NCBI GenBank assembly: GCA_050953105.1
Contig: JBMNMA010000001.1
Span: forward strand, 442,942-506,941
Reading direction: 5' to 3'
From: UBA1206 sp050953105
GTDB taxonomy: Bacteria > Bacillota > Clostridia > Oscillospirales > CAG-382
DNA: 64,000 nucleotides
The notes below the pieces were generated by a model. It was not told the DNA's origin, did no database searches, and saw only the letters and a program-made list of their open reading frames with translations. The position numbers were made by a program, and so were the translations under genes. The first letter of the stretch is position 1, and every line of letters starts with the position of its first letter. Shown here piece by piece: positions 33,787 to 42,892 of the stretch.

Positions 33787-34446
33787 TTATCTCTGTTTTT
33801 CCTTTGGGCTTTGGTTCTTTTTCATTTTGTTGTCGGGGCAGATGATAACCTTACGTTCGGCATCTGTTCCCACCGAGTAGATGGAAACCCCCTTGATGGT
33901 CTGAACTTCGGTATGGATAATCCGTCTTTCGTATGCCGACATGGGTTCAAGAGCAAAGGACCGGTCATATTTAACCGCCTTTTCGGCTACCTTGCGGGCA
34001 AGCTGCTTTAACGCTTCTCTGCGTTTTTCCCTGTATCCTTCAATGTCAACGGTTATCCGATAGTAATTTTTAAGTCCTTTGTTTGCCGCAAGGGTTGCAA
34101 GATACTGTATCGAGTCAAGCACCTCGCCGTGGCGGCCTATAAGCAGACCCATGTTTTCGCCGGCAACGGTAATTGTGGCTCCGTCACTTTCAACGACAGT
34201 GGTGGTTGTAGCCTCCAGCTTCATGTTTTTAAGGACGTTTTTAATAAATTCCTCTGCCTTGTCGACGGGAGTAAGCTGGTAAATCACTTTTACGATGGCT
34301 TCGCTGGCGCCTATTCCCAAAAATCCCTTGCTGGGTTCCTGAAGGACAGTCCATGTAACCTTTTCGGTTGACACTCCCAGCTCTTTTGCACCTAGCTCCA
34401 CCGCCTGGGAAACGGTTTTTGCATTTTGAATTACTTCTCTCTGCAT
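33787..34446 (-). CDS. jag: Jag/KhpB RNA-binding protein
   Basis: The 219-residue protein has an N-terminal Jag_N domain (with the conserved EPSKGFLGIGASEA), a KH domain (about 85-150, IGRHGEVLDSIQYL in place of the usual GxxG) and a C-terminal R3H domain (SYERR-type AYERRIIH). Jag/KhpB binds RNA and affects cell elongation. It follows yidC as in most Firmicutes. A TTG two codons upstream is also possible; I chose the ATG. Confidence 0.92.
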   Translation of the reverse strand: MQREVIQNAKTVSQAVELGAKELGVSTEKVTWTVLQEPSKGFLGIGASEAIVKVIYQLTPVDKAEEFIKNVLKNMKLEATTTTVVESDGATITVAGENMGLLIGRHGEVLDSIQYLATLAANKGLKNYYRITVDIEGYREKRREALKQLARKVAEKAVKYDRSFALEPMSAYERRIIHTEVQTIKGVSIYSVGTDAERKVIICPDNKMKKNQSPKEKQR

Positions 34447-34452
34447 TTTCAA

Positions 34453-35868
34453 TCAATCCTCATCGGTGTCATCTTCCGAATTGTCGTGTTCGGGATTATC
34501 CTCCTTTAAGGGCGCCCTTTCTATCTTTGATTTGGGTTTATCATCATCAGGGGAAAGCATTTGGTATTTGGTGTTGGGGGAGTCCTTTTTGTCGGTTTTG
34601 ATAATCAAATTGTCGTAGGAGTCGTCGTCCTCGTCGACTTCAATTGTGATGACTTTCTTCTTCTTTGCTTTAAGCTGTTTTTTAAGTTCAGCAAGTTCCT
34701 CTTCAGACATTTTGGGTATGGGATACATTTTTGCAAGTATAAACGACTGGCCTATTCCGAACACCGTTCGGTAAATCCAGTAAATGCCCACCGCCGAGGG
34801 CAGCGTTGCCCAGGAAATATAGGTTGAAAATAGGGGGAGACCCCATTTCATAAATCCGCCGCCGGGCTGGGGACCTTCGGTCATGGCAGGAGCGGAGGAA
34901 AGCTTTTTGGTTATAACTCCGCTTAAAAACGAGGTTATAAACACCAGTAACGGGATTATAATCAGCACCGAAATACCCTTTTCTTTGGGTATGTCAAGGA
35001 GCGTGGTGTTCCCGATAAAGCCGAACTTGGGAATAGATTCTACAAATTCGCTGTTAAACGTAAGGCTGTCGGGAATGTGTTTTCTGACGATTTCCTCGTC
35101 TACACCCGCTTTGATAAGATTGTTTATAATCCTGTCCCGCTCGTTGTTGACGATAAATCTGGTAAGTTCGAACTCGTAGTCCTTGTTTTTGGTAAATGCC
35201 TTGCCGTCCCAGCGGTTTCCTTCAAGTTTTGCCCCAAGATAGGTTATACGGCCGCTGTATTGAGTCAAATAACTGTTTAAAACGTTCCGGACTGCTACAA
35301 TGGAGGTATCTTCGGAAACGATAAGGGAGGTATCGTTGTTGGAAATCTCGCCGGTTATTTCGGATTCTTCCCCGGAAATTTCGCCTATATTCGTGTCGGC
35401 TAAAAGTCCCGACTCTTTAATGGCGGCAATGGCACCGTCGTAGATTTTTGCCGCAACTTCATACTGGCTGTAAAGGTCAACATTCGAGGACGTGGTGTAG
35501 GTCAAGGGCATTCTTATAACGCCCCACAGGATAAAGAGTATGGGCAACTGTATTAAAAGGGGCAGGCAGCCGGCATAGGGACTGTAGCCTTCCTTTTGAT
35601 AAATTTCCTGAATTTCGGTGTTAACCTTCTGCTGAGTTACCCTGTCGTTACGCCCTTTGTATTTTTCCTTTATAAGCGCAATTTTTGGTGAAAGCTTTGC
35701 CATTTTGACGGTTGACTTCTGCTGCTTTATGGCAAAGGGGAACAGCGCAATCTGAACGATAAGGGAGAAAATAAACAGCGCTATTATATAATAATTCCCC
35801 GATATGGAACTGCACAGCCTTAGCAAGGCGCCGAAAATGGTGTAAAAAATGCCGAAGATACTACTCAT
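34453..35868 (-). CDS. yidC: YidC/SpoIIIJ membrane insertase with enlarged extracytoplasmic loop
   Basis: The insertase places proteins in the membrane, alone or with SecYEG. Hallmarks are FPFAIKQQKSTVKMAKLSPK after the first helix and YAGCLPLLIQLPILFILWG. Between this helix pair and the next one there is a region of about 170 residues (about 125-295), Ser/Glu-rich then structured, and the C-tail is long, Lys-rich then strongly acidic. At 471 residues it is much longer than Bacillus SpoIIIJ (about 260). It lies between yidD and jag, immediately after yidD. Confidence 0.93.
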   Translation of the reverse strand: MSSIFGIFYTIFGALLRLCSSISGNYYIIALFIFSLIVQIALFPFAIKQQKSTVKMAKLSPKIALIKEKYKGRNDRVTQQKVNTEIQEIYQKEGYSPYAGCLPLLIQLPILFILWGVIRMPLTYTTSSNVDLYSQYEVAAKIYDGAIAAIKESGLLADTNIGEISGEESEITGEISNNDTSLIVSEDTSIVAVRNVLNSYLTQYSGRITYLGAKLEGNRWDGKAFTKNKDYEFELTRFIVNNERDRIINNLIKAGVDEEIVRKHIPDSLTFNSEFVESIPKFGFIGNTTLLDIPKEKGISVLIIIPLLVFITSFLSGVITKKLSSAPAMTEGPQPGGGFMKWGLPLFSTYISWATLPSAVGIYWIYRTVFGIGQSFILAKMYPIPKMSEEELAELKKQLKAKKKKVITIEVDEDDDSYDNLIIKTDKKDSPNTKYQMLSPDDDKPKSKIERAPLKEDNPEHDNSEDDTDED

Positions 35869-36099
35869 CTAATTTATACCCTTTCTTTTTTGAGGAACCG
35901 GATCATAACCACCTTTAGAAAAGGGGTTGCACCGTAAAATTCTAAAAACCGTAAGGAAAAACCCTACGACTAACCCTCGTGTTTCAAGTGCTTCTATGGC
36001 ATATTGGGAGCAGGTGGGACTATATTTACACGAGGGGGGAAGGGATGGGGAAATATGCTTTTGATACAGTTTTATTAACCATATAATAAAACGCTTCAT
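35869..36099 (-). CDS. yidD: membrane protein insertion efficiency factor YidD
   Basis: The 76-residue protein has the family signature KLYQKHISPSLPPSCKYSPTC, then SQYAIEALETRG and the final NPFSKGGYDPVP. YidD is an amphipathic helper of YidC, which starts immediately after it. Its ATG overlaps the rnpA stop by four bases. Confidence 0.95.
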   Translation of the reverse strand: MKRFIIWLIKLYQKHISPSLPPSCKYSPTCSQYAIEALETRGLVVGFFLTVFRILRCNPFSKGGYDPVPQKRKGIN

Positions 36100-36452
36100 T
36101 CCTTATTACCTAAAAGGGAAGCCTTTTTCATAAGGTCGAACAGCTCGTCCGAAAGGTCGGTAAAGGTTGAGGTAACGGCCGGCTGTTTAGCCACCACCAC
36201 AATAAAGAAGCCCTCCCTTATAAAAGGGTTGAGCAGGCGGAGGGATTCTTTTATCCGCCGTCGAGTGCGGTTGCGGATAACAGCCTTTCCCCTTGCCTTG
36301 GATACGGTAATACCCACCTTTGTTTCGTTGCCGGCATAATTTCTAAGGCAATACAAAACCAGAAACCTTCCGGAAAAGCTTTTTCCCTTTGAGTAAACCC
36401 TTGAGAAAATGTGGTTTTCCCGTATGGTCTTTAATTTACCGGATTTTTTCAT
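36096..36452 (-). CDS. rnpA: ribonuclease P protein component
   Basis: The 118-residue basic protein assists the RNase P RNA in tRNA 5' processing. The family motif is present as GKAVIRNRTRRRIKESLR (about residues 56-73), and FSRVYSKGKSF at the N-terminus fits. It lies between rpmH and yidD in the canonical order. Confidence 0.95.
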   Translation of the reverse strand: MKKSGKLKTIRENHIFSRVYSKGKSFSGRFLVLYCLRNYAGNETKVGITVSKARGKAVIRNRTRRRIKESLRLLNPFIREGFFIVVVAKQPAVTSTFTDLSDELFDLMKKASLLGNKE

Positions 36453-36455
36453 CGG

Positions 36456-36590
36456 TTAATAGGTGAGGCGGGCTCTTCCCTTTGCGCGTCTTCTCTTTAT
36501 AACCTTTCTGCCGTTTGCGTCGGACATTCTTTTTCTAAATCCGTGAACAACCTTCCTATGGCGCTTTTTGGGTTGGTAGGTCCTAAGCAT
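36456..36590 (-). CDS. rpmH: ribosomal protein L34
   Basis: Read on the minus strand this encodes 44 residues beginning MLRTYQPKKRHRKVVHGFR and ending RARLTY, a complete bL34. The AGGAGGTGCAAT-type leader gives a strong ribosome binding site. It is the first gene of the leftward rpmH-rnpA-yidD-yidC-jag operon and faces dnaA across the origin. Confidence 0.96.
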   Translation of the reverse strand: MLRTYQPKKRHRKVVHGFRKRMSDANGRKVIKRRRAKGRARLTY

Positions 36591-36629
36591 TATTGCACCT
36601 CCTAAAACGAATTTCCCGCTTGTATGCCT

Positions 36630-36638
36630 ATTTCCACA
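36630..36638 (+). promoter_or_regulatory. weak DnaA-box-like site upstream of dnaA
   Basis: ATTTCCACA matches TTATCCACA at seven of nine positions. It is the only candidate I see between rpmH and dnaA, so an upstream DnaA-box cluster, if any, is degenerate. Confidence 0.3.
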
Positions 36639-36668
36639 CCTTAGTCAGCACACAAAGCGTCAATATAC

Positions 36669-36698
36669 ATTATAAACACATATTTTTTGAAATGTCAA
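36669..36698 (-). promoter_or_regulatory. rpmH operon promoter
   Basis: On the minus strand TTGACA (36698-36693) and TATAAT (36674-36669) are both perfect and 18 bases apart. Confidence 0.8.
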
Positions 36699-36816
36699 GA
36701 CATATTTTTAAAAAGCATTTCCGCCAAACCTCAAATACGGGTAATTATAAACAAAACAGCTCTTTCGGAGCAATTTATATTCTATATTTAATATATATAA
36801 CTATTATTATAATCAC

Positions 36817-36845
36817 TTGAAATTTTTGAAGGGTTGTGATATAAT
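36817..36845 (+). promoter_or_regulatory. dnaA promoter
   Basis: TTGAAA (36817-36822), 17 bases, then TATAAT (36840-36845), about 50 bases before the dnaA start. The rest of the 36,591-36,895 gap is AT-rich. Confidence 0.78.
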
Positions 36846-36895
36846 AGTGTAAATTCGAGTATTATGGGTATTGCCCATTAAGGGGGATTACATAT

Positions 36896-38245
36896 ATGCA
36901 TATGACCGTCGCCGACGCATATCTGCGGGAGGTGCTTGACGGATTAAGGGAAAATCTTGACCCCTCCACCGTTGACTTATGGCTGGGTAAAGCAAAGGTT
37001 ACCTCCTTTGACGGGGAAACAATTGTTATTGCCGCCGAAAATGAATTTAAAAAGAACACCGTTATAAACCGCTATCTCGGCCGGCTTGAGGAAGGCTTTG
37101 AAAAAGCCGCCGGCAAACGGCTTAAGGTGGTTATAAATTCAAGGGACGAGCTTAACGCAGAGGAAAACCAGATTTTTTCCTCCGCCTCGCTCCCTGCCGT
37201 AAAGCCCGAACCCGAACAGAAAACCGAAAAGGGACTTGTATACAGGGACTATACCTTTGAAAACTTCGTGGTAGGTTCCTCCAACAAGGTGGCCCAGTCG
37301 GCCTGTTATGCGGTGGCGTCTAACCCGGCCATTAAAATTAACCCGTTATTTTTATACGGTCCTTCTGGACTGGGTAAAACCCATCTGCTGTTTGCCACCA
37401 TAAACGAAGCCAAAAAGCGAAATCCCGGTATCAGCGTGCTGTATGTTACCGGCGAGGATTTCACCAACGAAATAATCGATGCCATAACCTCAAAAAACAC
37501 TTCTGAGTTTAGAGATAAATACAGAAATACCGACATGCTGCTGGTGGACGATATCCAGTTTATTGCTGGGAAAGTTGTGGTTCAGGAGGAGTTTTTCCAC
37601 ACTTTCGACACCCTGTATAAAATGCAAAAGCAGATTGTTTTAACATCGGACAAACCCCCTAAAGACATTAACCCCCTTGAGGAAAGATTAAGGACAAGAT
37701 TTGAAATGGGGCTTATAGCCGACATTCAGCCCCCCGAAACCGAGCTGAGAACGGCAATTTTCAAGCAAAAAACAAAGTCCCTTGGCCTTGACATACCCAA
37801 CGATGTCCTTACCTACCTGGTAGAAAATATAAAATCCAACGTCCGGCAGATAGAGGGTGCGGTTAAAAAGCTGTGGGCTCAATCCTTTATAACCAGCGAA
37901 AAAATCACCCTTGAAATGGCTCAAAGCGTGCTTGCCGACTATTTCAGGGAAAGCCGTCCCGCCATAACCCCCGACACCATATTTAAGGTGCTTGAAAAGA
38001 GATACGGTATATCCAAAGATGAAATGACGGGCAAAAAGCGGACTGCGGAGATAGTCTATGCCCGGCATATGGCCATATATTTAATTCAGGAAAAAACCGA
38101 CCTTTCGCTAAAGAAAATCGGCAAGCTTTTCGACCGGGACCATTCCACCATAATTTCCGCCCGGGACAACGTAATGAAACGCATGAAATCCGACCCACTT
38201 TTCAACAAGGAAATTACCGAAATAAAAGAGGAACTGGAAAACTAA
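36896..38245 (+). CDS. dnaA: chromosomal replication initiator DnaA
   Basis: DnaA binds DnaA boxes and melts the origin. The 449-residue protein has the N-terminal interaction domain, a short linker (about 85-110), the AAA+ domain with Walker A GPSGLGKTHLL and Walker B LLVDDIQF, the arginine-finger region RTRFEMGL, and the C-terminal DnaA-box-binding domain with the signature DRDHSTIISARDNV. AGGGGG lies nine bases before the ATG at 36896; a second in-frame ATG is two codons later. dnaN follows. Confidence 0.98.
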   Translation: MHMTVADAYLREVLDGLRENLDPSTVDLWLGKAKVTSFDGETIVIAAENEFKKNTVINRYLGRLEEGFEKAAGKRLKVVINSRDELNAEENQIFSSASLPAVKPEPEQKTEKGLVYRDYTFENFVVGSSNKVAQSACYAVASNPAIKINPLFLYGPSGLGKTHLLFATINEAKKRNPGISVLYVTGEDFTNEIIDAITSKNTSEFRDKYRNTDMLLVDDIQFIAGKVVVQEEFFHTFDTLYKMQKQIVLTSDKPPKDINPLEERLRTRFEMGLIADIQPPETELRTAIFKQKTKSLGLDIPNDVLTYLVENIKSNVRQIEGAVKKLWAQSFITSEKITLEMAQSVLADYFRESRPAITPDTIFKVLEKRYGISKDEMTGKKRTAEIVYARHMAIYLIQEKTDLSLKKIGKLFDRDHSTIISARDNVMKRMKSDPLFNKEITEIKEELEN

Positions 38246-38262
38246 CCTGCTATTAAGGGTAT

Positions 38263-38385
38263 ATATCCACCCCGTTTTCCACATCTGAAAAACCCGAAAA
38301 TCCCTTGATTTTAACGGTGTCTTTAAGTTCTTAACATTTTAACACCGCCTACTCCTACTATCACTACTACTTCAACTAAAAAAAT
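38263..38385 (+). other. oriC unwinding region (DnaA boxes, DnaA-trio array)
   Basis: The dnaA-dnaN gap contains TTTTCCACA (38275-38283), one mismatch from the DnaA box, and a weaker box at 38263. About 65 bases on, 38349-38380 has repeated TAC triplets reading TAG-type trios on the opposite strand, followed by an A-rich run. This matches the arrangement of DnaA boxes, trios and AT-rich DNA of the Bacillus subtilis basal unwinding element. Confidence 0.75.
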
Positions 38386-38444
38386 ACGCTTCACCTCACC
38401 GGCAAGCCGGGGAAAAAAGCAAACCATATCGGAGGATAAGTCAA

Positions 38445-39569
38445 ATGGCAATTAAATTCACTTCGGATAAATCAAATTTGTTATCGGTGATATTACCGGC
38501 ATTGTATGCCACCTCAAACAAGTCAACCCTTCCCGCCCTTGAAGGCTTGTTATTTAAATTAGAAGGAAATGTCTTAACCGTCTGCGGCTATGACCTTGAA
38601 AAGGGAATCCAGACCAACACGGTGGTATACGGCAGGGAAGACGGTTCGGTGGTTCTTACCGCTTCCAAAATAGCCGGTATTATCAAAAACTTCCCCGAAT
38701 GTGACATAACCATTGAAAGCAATGACAAAAACATTGTTTCAATAAGGGGCGGCGAATCGGAATTTTCCATCCACGGCACCGATGCCTCGGCTTTCCCCAC
38801 CATGCCCGACCTTAAAGGCGAAAATCAAATGAAGATAAAGGGCGGCACTTTAAGGGAGCTTATTTCATCCACCAGCCACGCCGTGGCCGCCACCGACTCA
38901 AGGCCCCACCTTACCGGCATACTGTTTGCCCTTGAAGGGGGCAACCTCACCCTTGTTTCCACCGACAACTACCGGCTTGCTTTAAGGGAAGTTAAAAACT
39001 GCGTTGAATCCGAAAGCGGCAACTATTCCTTTATCGTTCCGGGAAAGGCCTTAAACGATTTGACAAGGCTTATTTCCGAAGGGGACGAGGATGTATATAT
39101 AGAATTTACAAGAAAATACATAATATTCCGCTGCCCCAATGTAATTTTATTCTCCCGTTTGCTTGAAGGGGAATTTTTAGACTATAAACGGGTAATACCC
39201 CATACGGGAAAAACCTTTGTAAACATTAACCGCATTGCGTTTATAGAAAGCGTAGAGCGGGCGTCCCTTATGGTTGACGAAAAAATGAGAACGCCACTCC
39301 GCTTTAAGTTCTCGGGTAATATCCTTAACATATCCTGCACCACCCCCTTCGGCAGTGTTAACGACAACATAGCCGTCCAGATGACCGGCGACGACATTGA
39401 AATCGGTTTCAACAACAGATATATTTTAGATGCCCTCAGGGCCTGCAAGGATGACGAGGTAAGGCTTACCATGTCCTCCCCTTTAATGTCAATGACCATA
39501 ACCCCGGTTAAAGAGGACGAAAAGGGAAGTTATGTTTTCCTTGTATCCCCCATGAGATTCGTTAACTGA
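38445..39569 (+). CDS. dnaN: DNA polymerase III sliding clamp (beta subunit)
   Basis: The 374-residue protein forms the dimeric ring that tethers the replicative polymerase. Three repeated clamp domains fit the length. Recognisable parts are LPALEGLLFKLEG, HLTGILFALEGG followed by STDNYRLALRE, and the C-terminal VSPMR ending. CGGAGGA precedes the ATG. It lies between dnaA and recF as usual. Confidence 0.97.
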   Translation: MAIKFTSDKSNLLSVILPALYATSNKSTLPALEGLLFKLEGNVLTVCGYDLEKGIQTNTVVYGREDGSVVLTASKIAGIIKNFPECDITIESNDKNIVSIRGGESEFSIHGTDASAFPTMPDLKGENQMKIKGGTLRELISSTSHAVAATDSRPHLTGILFALEGGNLTLVSTDNYRLALREVKNCVESESGNYSFIVPGKALNDLTRLISEGDEDVYIEFTRKYIIFRCPNVILFSRLLEGEFLDYKRVIPHTGKTFVNINRIAFIESVERASLMVDEKMRTPLRFKFSGNILNISCTTPFGSVNDNIAVQMTGDDIEIGFNNRYILDALRACKDDEVRLTMSSPLMSMTITPVKEDEKGSYVFLVSPMRFVN

Positions 39570-39593
39570 AACTATATTAAGGAATGAAAATAA

Positions 39594-40688
39594 ATGAAAA
39601 TAATTTCCTTTGAGGCGGTGTCTTTCCGTAACCACAGCCATTCGTCGGCCGTTTTTGACGAAGGCTTAAATGTCCTTGCGGGAAACAACGGGGAAGGAAA
39701 GACAAATTTTCTTGAAGGAATATTCCTTTTTGCATCCGGCAAATCCTTCAGAGGGCAAAAGGACAGGGAAATGATAAAATTCAGCAGCGACTGCGCCTGC
39801 CTCAGGCTTACCTTTGAGGATAAAAACGCCGTCCATACCCTTGAAGCCCAGCTTTTTAAAAACAAAAAGCGCCGCCTTGTAAAAGACGGAAACGAGATTT
39901 CAAAGCTTTCGGAGTATTTGGGGCTTTTCAGAGCGGTAATATTTACCCCAGACCACTTAAAAATAGTAAAGTCATCCCCTGAAAACCGGCGTAAGCTTAT
40001 GGATATGGCTATCTGCCAGACCTTTCCCCGGTTTGTGGCATCCCTTTCGGAATACAACCGCATCCTTTCGCAAAAAAACAACCTGTTAAAATGCGGTGTA
40101 ACAAAGCTTTCGGCCCCGATGATTGACGTTTATAACGAAAAGCTTGCCACCCTGTCTGCATCGATAACGCTAAATCGTTTTAATTATGTCCGCCGTCTTT
40201 CCGAAAAAGCCTCGGAATTTTTAAGCGAAATGACCGACGGAAAGGAAAAGCTTGATATTTGCTACCAAACCCAGTACGGCAGGGAATTTTCAAAGGAAAG
40301 CCTTTTTGAAAATTGCCTCGGACTGTATGAAAGAAAAAAAGAAGACGAAATTGCCAAAAAAGCCACCGTCTACGGCTGCCACCATGATGATTTTTCTATT
40401 TTAATTAACGGCAAGGATTCAAAGCTGTATGCCTCCCAGGGGCAGCAAAGGTCGGTGGTGCTGGCGTTAAAGCTTGCGGAAGGGGAACTTTCAAAGCACT
40501 ACACCGGTGAGGACGGAATATTCCTTTTTGACGACGTGCTTTCAGAGCTTGACAAAAAAAGACGGGAATACGTAACCGAAAAGTTAAAAGGAAGACAGGT
40601 TATCATAACAAGCTGCGACTACGACAACAGTTCGGGTAAAATATTTGCCGTTTCGGGAGGGAATGTATATGTTTCTCCATCTCGGTAA
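39594..40688 (+). CDS. recF: DNA replication/repair protein RecF
   Basis: RecF loads RecA at gaps with RecOR. The 364-residue SMC-like ATPase has Walker A LAGNNGEGKTNFLEGI (about 29-44), the signature region ASQGQQRSVVLALKLAE and Walker B FLFDDVLSELD. It follows dnaN directly; the small S4-domain gene found between them in Bacillus is absent. Confidence 0.96.
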   Translation: MKIISFEAVSFRNHSHSSAVFDEGLNVLAGNNGEGKTNFLEGIFLFASGKSFRGQKDREMIKFSSDCACLRLTFEDKNAVHTLEAQLFKNKKRRLVKDGNEISKLSEYLGLFRAVIFTPDHLKIVKSSPENRRKLMDMAICQTFPRFVASLSEYNRILSQKNNLLKCGVTKLSAPMIDVYNEKLATLSASITLNRFNYVRRLSEKASEFLSEMTDGKEKLDICYQTQYGREFSKESLFENCLGLYERKKEDEIAKKATVYGCHHDDFSILINGKDSKLYASQGQQRSVVLALKLAEGELSKHYTGEDGIFLFDDVLSELDKKRREYVTEKLKGRQVIITSCDYDNSSGKIFAVSGGNVYVSPSR

Positions 40689-40935
40689 GGGACTGTCGGT
40701 AAAAGAGGACGAAGTGGTGGGAATTTTTGATATGGAAAGCGCCACCCTTTCGGCCGACACAAAGAATTTTCTAAAGGAAATGCAAAAGGACCTTAAAACC
40801 GTGTCCTTGTGCGACGACATTCCCAAAGCCTTTGTGCTGTGCGACGACGTAAACACAGAAACGGTTTATATAACCCAGCTTTCGCCTGAAACCATATCAA
40901 AAAGGGCGAAAAACAATATTTCAGACAATTCTTAA
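40669..40935 (+). CDS. remB: RemB/YaaB-like DUF370 protein
   Basis: The 88-residue protein begins MFLHLGKGLSVKEDEVVGIFD, matching Bacillus YaaB/RemB (extracellular matrix regulator B) in the same place between recF and gyrB. GGGAGGG lies eight bases before the ATG at 40669, which overlaps the end of recF by 20 bases; earlier in-frame starts are less well placed. The acidic C-terminal tail is longer than in Bacillus. The regulatory role is only presumed. Confidence 0.85.
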   Translation: MFLHLGKGLSVKEDEVVGIFDMESATLSADTKNFLKEMQKDLKTVSLCDDIPKAFVLCDDVNTETVYITQLSPETISKRAKNNISDNS

Positions 40936-40951
40936 GGAGTAAAAAAGGTTA

Positions 40952-42877
40952 ATGAACACGGATTTTGAAAAAGCTACCGGAACATATAACGACAGTCAGA
41001 TACAAGTGCTGGAAGGTCTTGAAGCGGTAAGAAAGCGTCCGGGCATGTATATAGGCACCACCTCGGTAAAGGGACTTCACCACCTGGTTTACGAAATCGT
41101 GGACAACTCAATAGACGAAGCCCTTGCAGGCTGCTGTGACGATATCAGGGTTTGCATTTGCAAGGACGGCTCCATAAGGGTGGAGGATGACGGCCGGGGC
41201 GTTCCCGCCGGTATTAACGAAAAGCTGGGCCTTCCCACCCTTGAGGTTATTTTCGCCACCCTCCATGCCGGCGGCAAGTTCGGTTCGGGCGGATACGCCA
41301 TTGCCGGAGGTCTGCACGGAGTGGGGGCTTCGGTGGTTAACGCTTTGTCAAAGCGCCTTGAGGCCACCAACTGCCGGGACGGAAAAATGTATACCATAGC
41401 CTTTGAATACGGCAAGGTGGTTGAACCCTTCAAATGCCTCGGCCCAACCGATAAGCACGGCCTTACGGTAAATTTCTGGCCCGATGACACCATTTTCGAA
41501 ACCGTGGATTTTGATAAAGACATTATCCGTAACCGGTTAAGGGAACAGGCCTTTTTAAACGGCGGCGTAAAGCTTACCCTTATTGACGAACGGGAAGAAA
41601 ACGCCGAGCCGGAGGTGTTCTGCTATGAAGGGGGTATAAGGTCCTTCGTAGAATACCTTAACAACAAAAAAGCCGCCGAGGTTATTCATAAGGACGTAAT
41701 TTACTTTAGCGGAACAAGGGGAACCTCCATTGTGGAAGTTGCCATCCAGTATAACGACACCTACAACGAAACCCTCCTTTCCTTTGCCAACAACATGCAC
41801 ACCATAGAGGGGGGCACCCACGAAACCGGGTTCAAATCCGCCCTTACCAAGGTGTTTAACGATTACGGCAAAAAGTCGGGTATTTTAAAAGGTGACGAAA
41901 AGTTTATGGGTGAGGATACCCGGGAGGGAATCACCGCCGTTATATCGGTCAAATTAGAGGACGCCCAGTTTGAATCCCAGACAAAGGCAAAGCTGGGCAA
42001 CAGCGAAATAAGAACCCTTGTAGAAAGCCTGGTAAGCGAAAAGCTGGCCGAATATCTTGAGGAAAATCCCTCCACCGCCAAGGCTATACTTGAAAAGGCA
42101 ATATCCGCCGCCCGGGCAAGAGAAGCGGCAAGAAAAGCAAGGGAGCTGACAAGGCGAAAGGGTTTGCTTGAATCGGCCATGCTCCCCGACAAGCTTGCCG
42201 ACTGTAACGAAAGGCGTAAGGAATACACCGAGCTTTATATAGTGGAGGGTGATTCTGCAGGCGGCACCGCCAAGGACGGCAGAGACAGCCAGTTCCAGGC
42301 GATTTTACCCCTTAGGGGAAAGATTTTGAACGTGGAAAAAGCCCGTCTTGACCGGATTTATTCCTCGGTTCAGATAACCCCCATAATTCTTGCCCTCGGC
42401 ACCGGAATCGGGGATGAATTTGATATATCCAAACTGCGCTACGGCAAAATAATAATAATGGCCGACGCCGACGTTGACGGCGCCCATATAAAAACCCTTA
42501 TTTTAACCTTCTTCTTCCGCCATATGCGTCCCCTTATAGAAAACGGCCACGTTTATGCCGCAATGCCCCCGTTATACAGGGTTTATAAGGGTAAGCAGCA
42601 GTATTATGCCTTTTCTGACGAGGAAAGGGATAAATATATCGCCCTGCTGGGGGGAACAAACGTCAATACGGAACGCTATAAAGGTCTTGGCGAAATGGAC
42701 AAAGACCAGCTTTGGGAAACTACAATGGACCCCGAAAAGCGCATCTTAAAACGGGTTACCATTGAAGATGCCTTTGAGGCAGATGCCACTTTCTCCCTGC
42801 TTATGGGGGACAAGGTAGAGCCCAGGCGGGAATTTATCGAACGCAACGCCAAGCTTGCCGTAAATATAGATGTTTAA
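40952..42877 (+). CDS. gyrB: DNA gyrase subunit B
   Basis: The 641-residue ATPase subunit of gyrase shows the GHKL motifs (EIVDNSIDEALAG, DDGRGVPAG, GLHGVGASVVNALS), the transducer region and the C-terminal TOPRIM domain with LYIVEGDSAGGTA, LPLRGKILNVEKA and DADVDGAHI. Together with GyrA it introduces negative supercoils. The length is that of the Gram-positive form. Confidence 0.98.
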   Translation: MNTDFEKATGTYNDSQIQVLEGLEAVRKRPGMYIGTTSVKGLHHLVYEIVDNSIDEALAGCCDDIRVCICKDGSIRVEDDGRGVPAGINEKLGLPTLEVIFATLHAGGKFGSGGYAIAGGLHGVGASVVNALSKRLEATNCRDGKMYTIAFEYGKVVEPFKCLGPTDKHGLTVNFWPDDTIFETVDFDKDIIRNRLREQAFLNGGVKLTLIDEREENAEPEVFCYEGGIRSFVEYLNNKKAAEVIHKDVIYFSGTRGTSIVEVAIQYNDTYNETLLSFANNMHTIEGGTHETGFKSALTKVFNDYGKKSGILKGDEKFMGEDTREGITAVISVKLEDAQFESQTKAKLGNSEIRTLVESLVSEKLAEYLEENPSTAKAILEKAISAARAREAARKARELTRRKGLLESAMLPDKLADCNERRKEYTELYIVEGDSAGGTAKDGRDSQFQAILPLRGKILNVEKARLDRIYSSVQITPIILALGTGIGDEFDISKLRYGKIIIMADADVDGAHIKTLILTFFFRHMRPLIENGHVYAAMPPLYRVYKGKQQYYAFSDEERDKYIALLGGTNVNTERYKGLGEMDKDQLWETTMDPEKRILKRVTIEDAFEADATFSLLMGDKVEPRREFIERNAKLAVNIDV

Positions 42878-42892
42878 GGAGAAAAATCTTTA

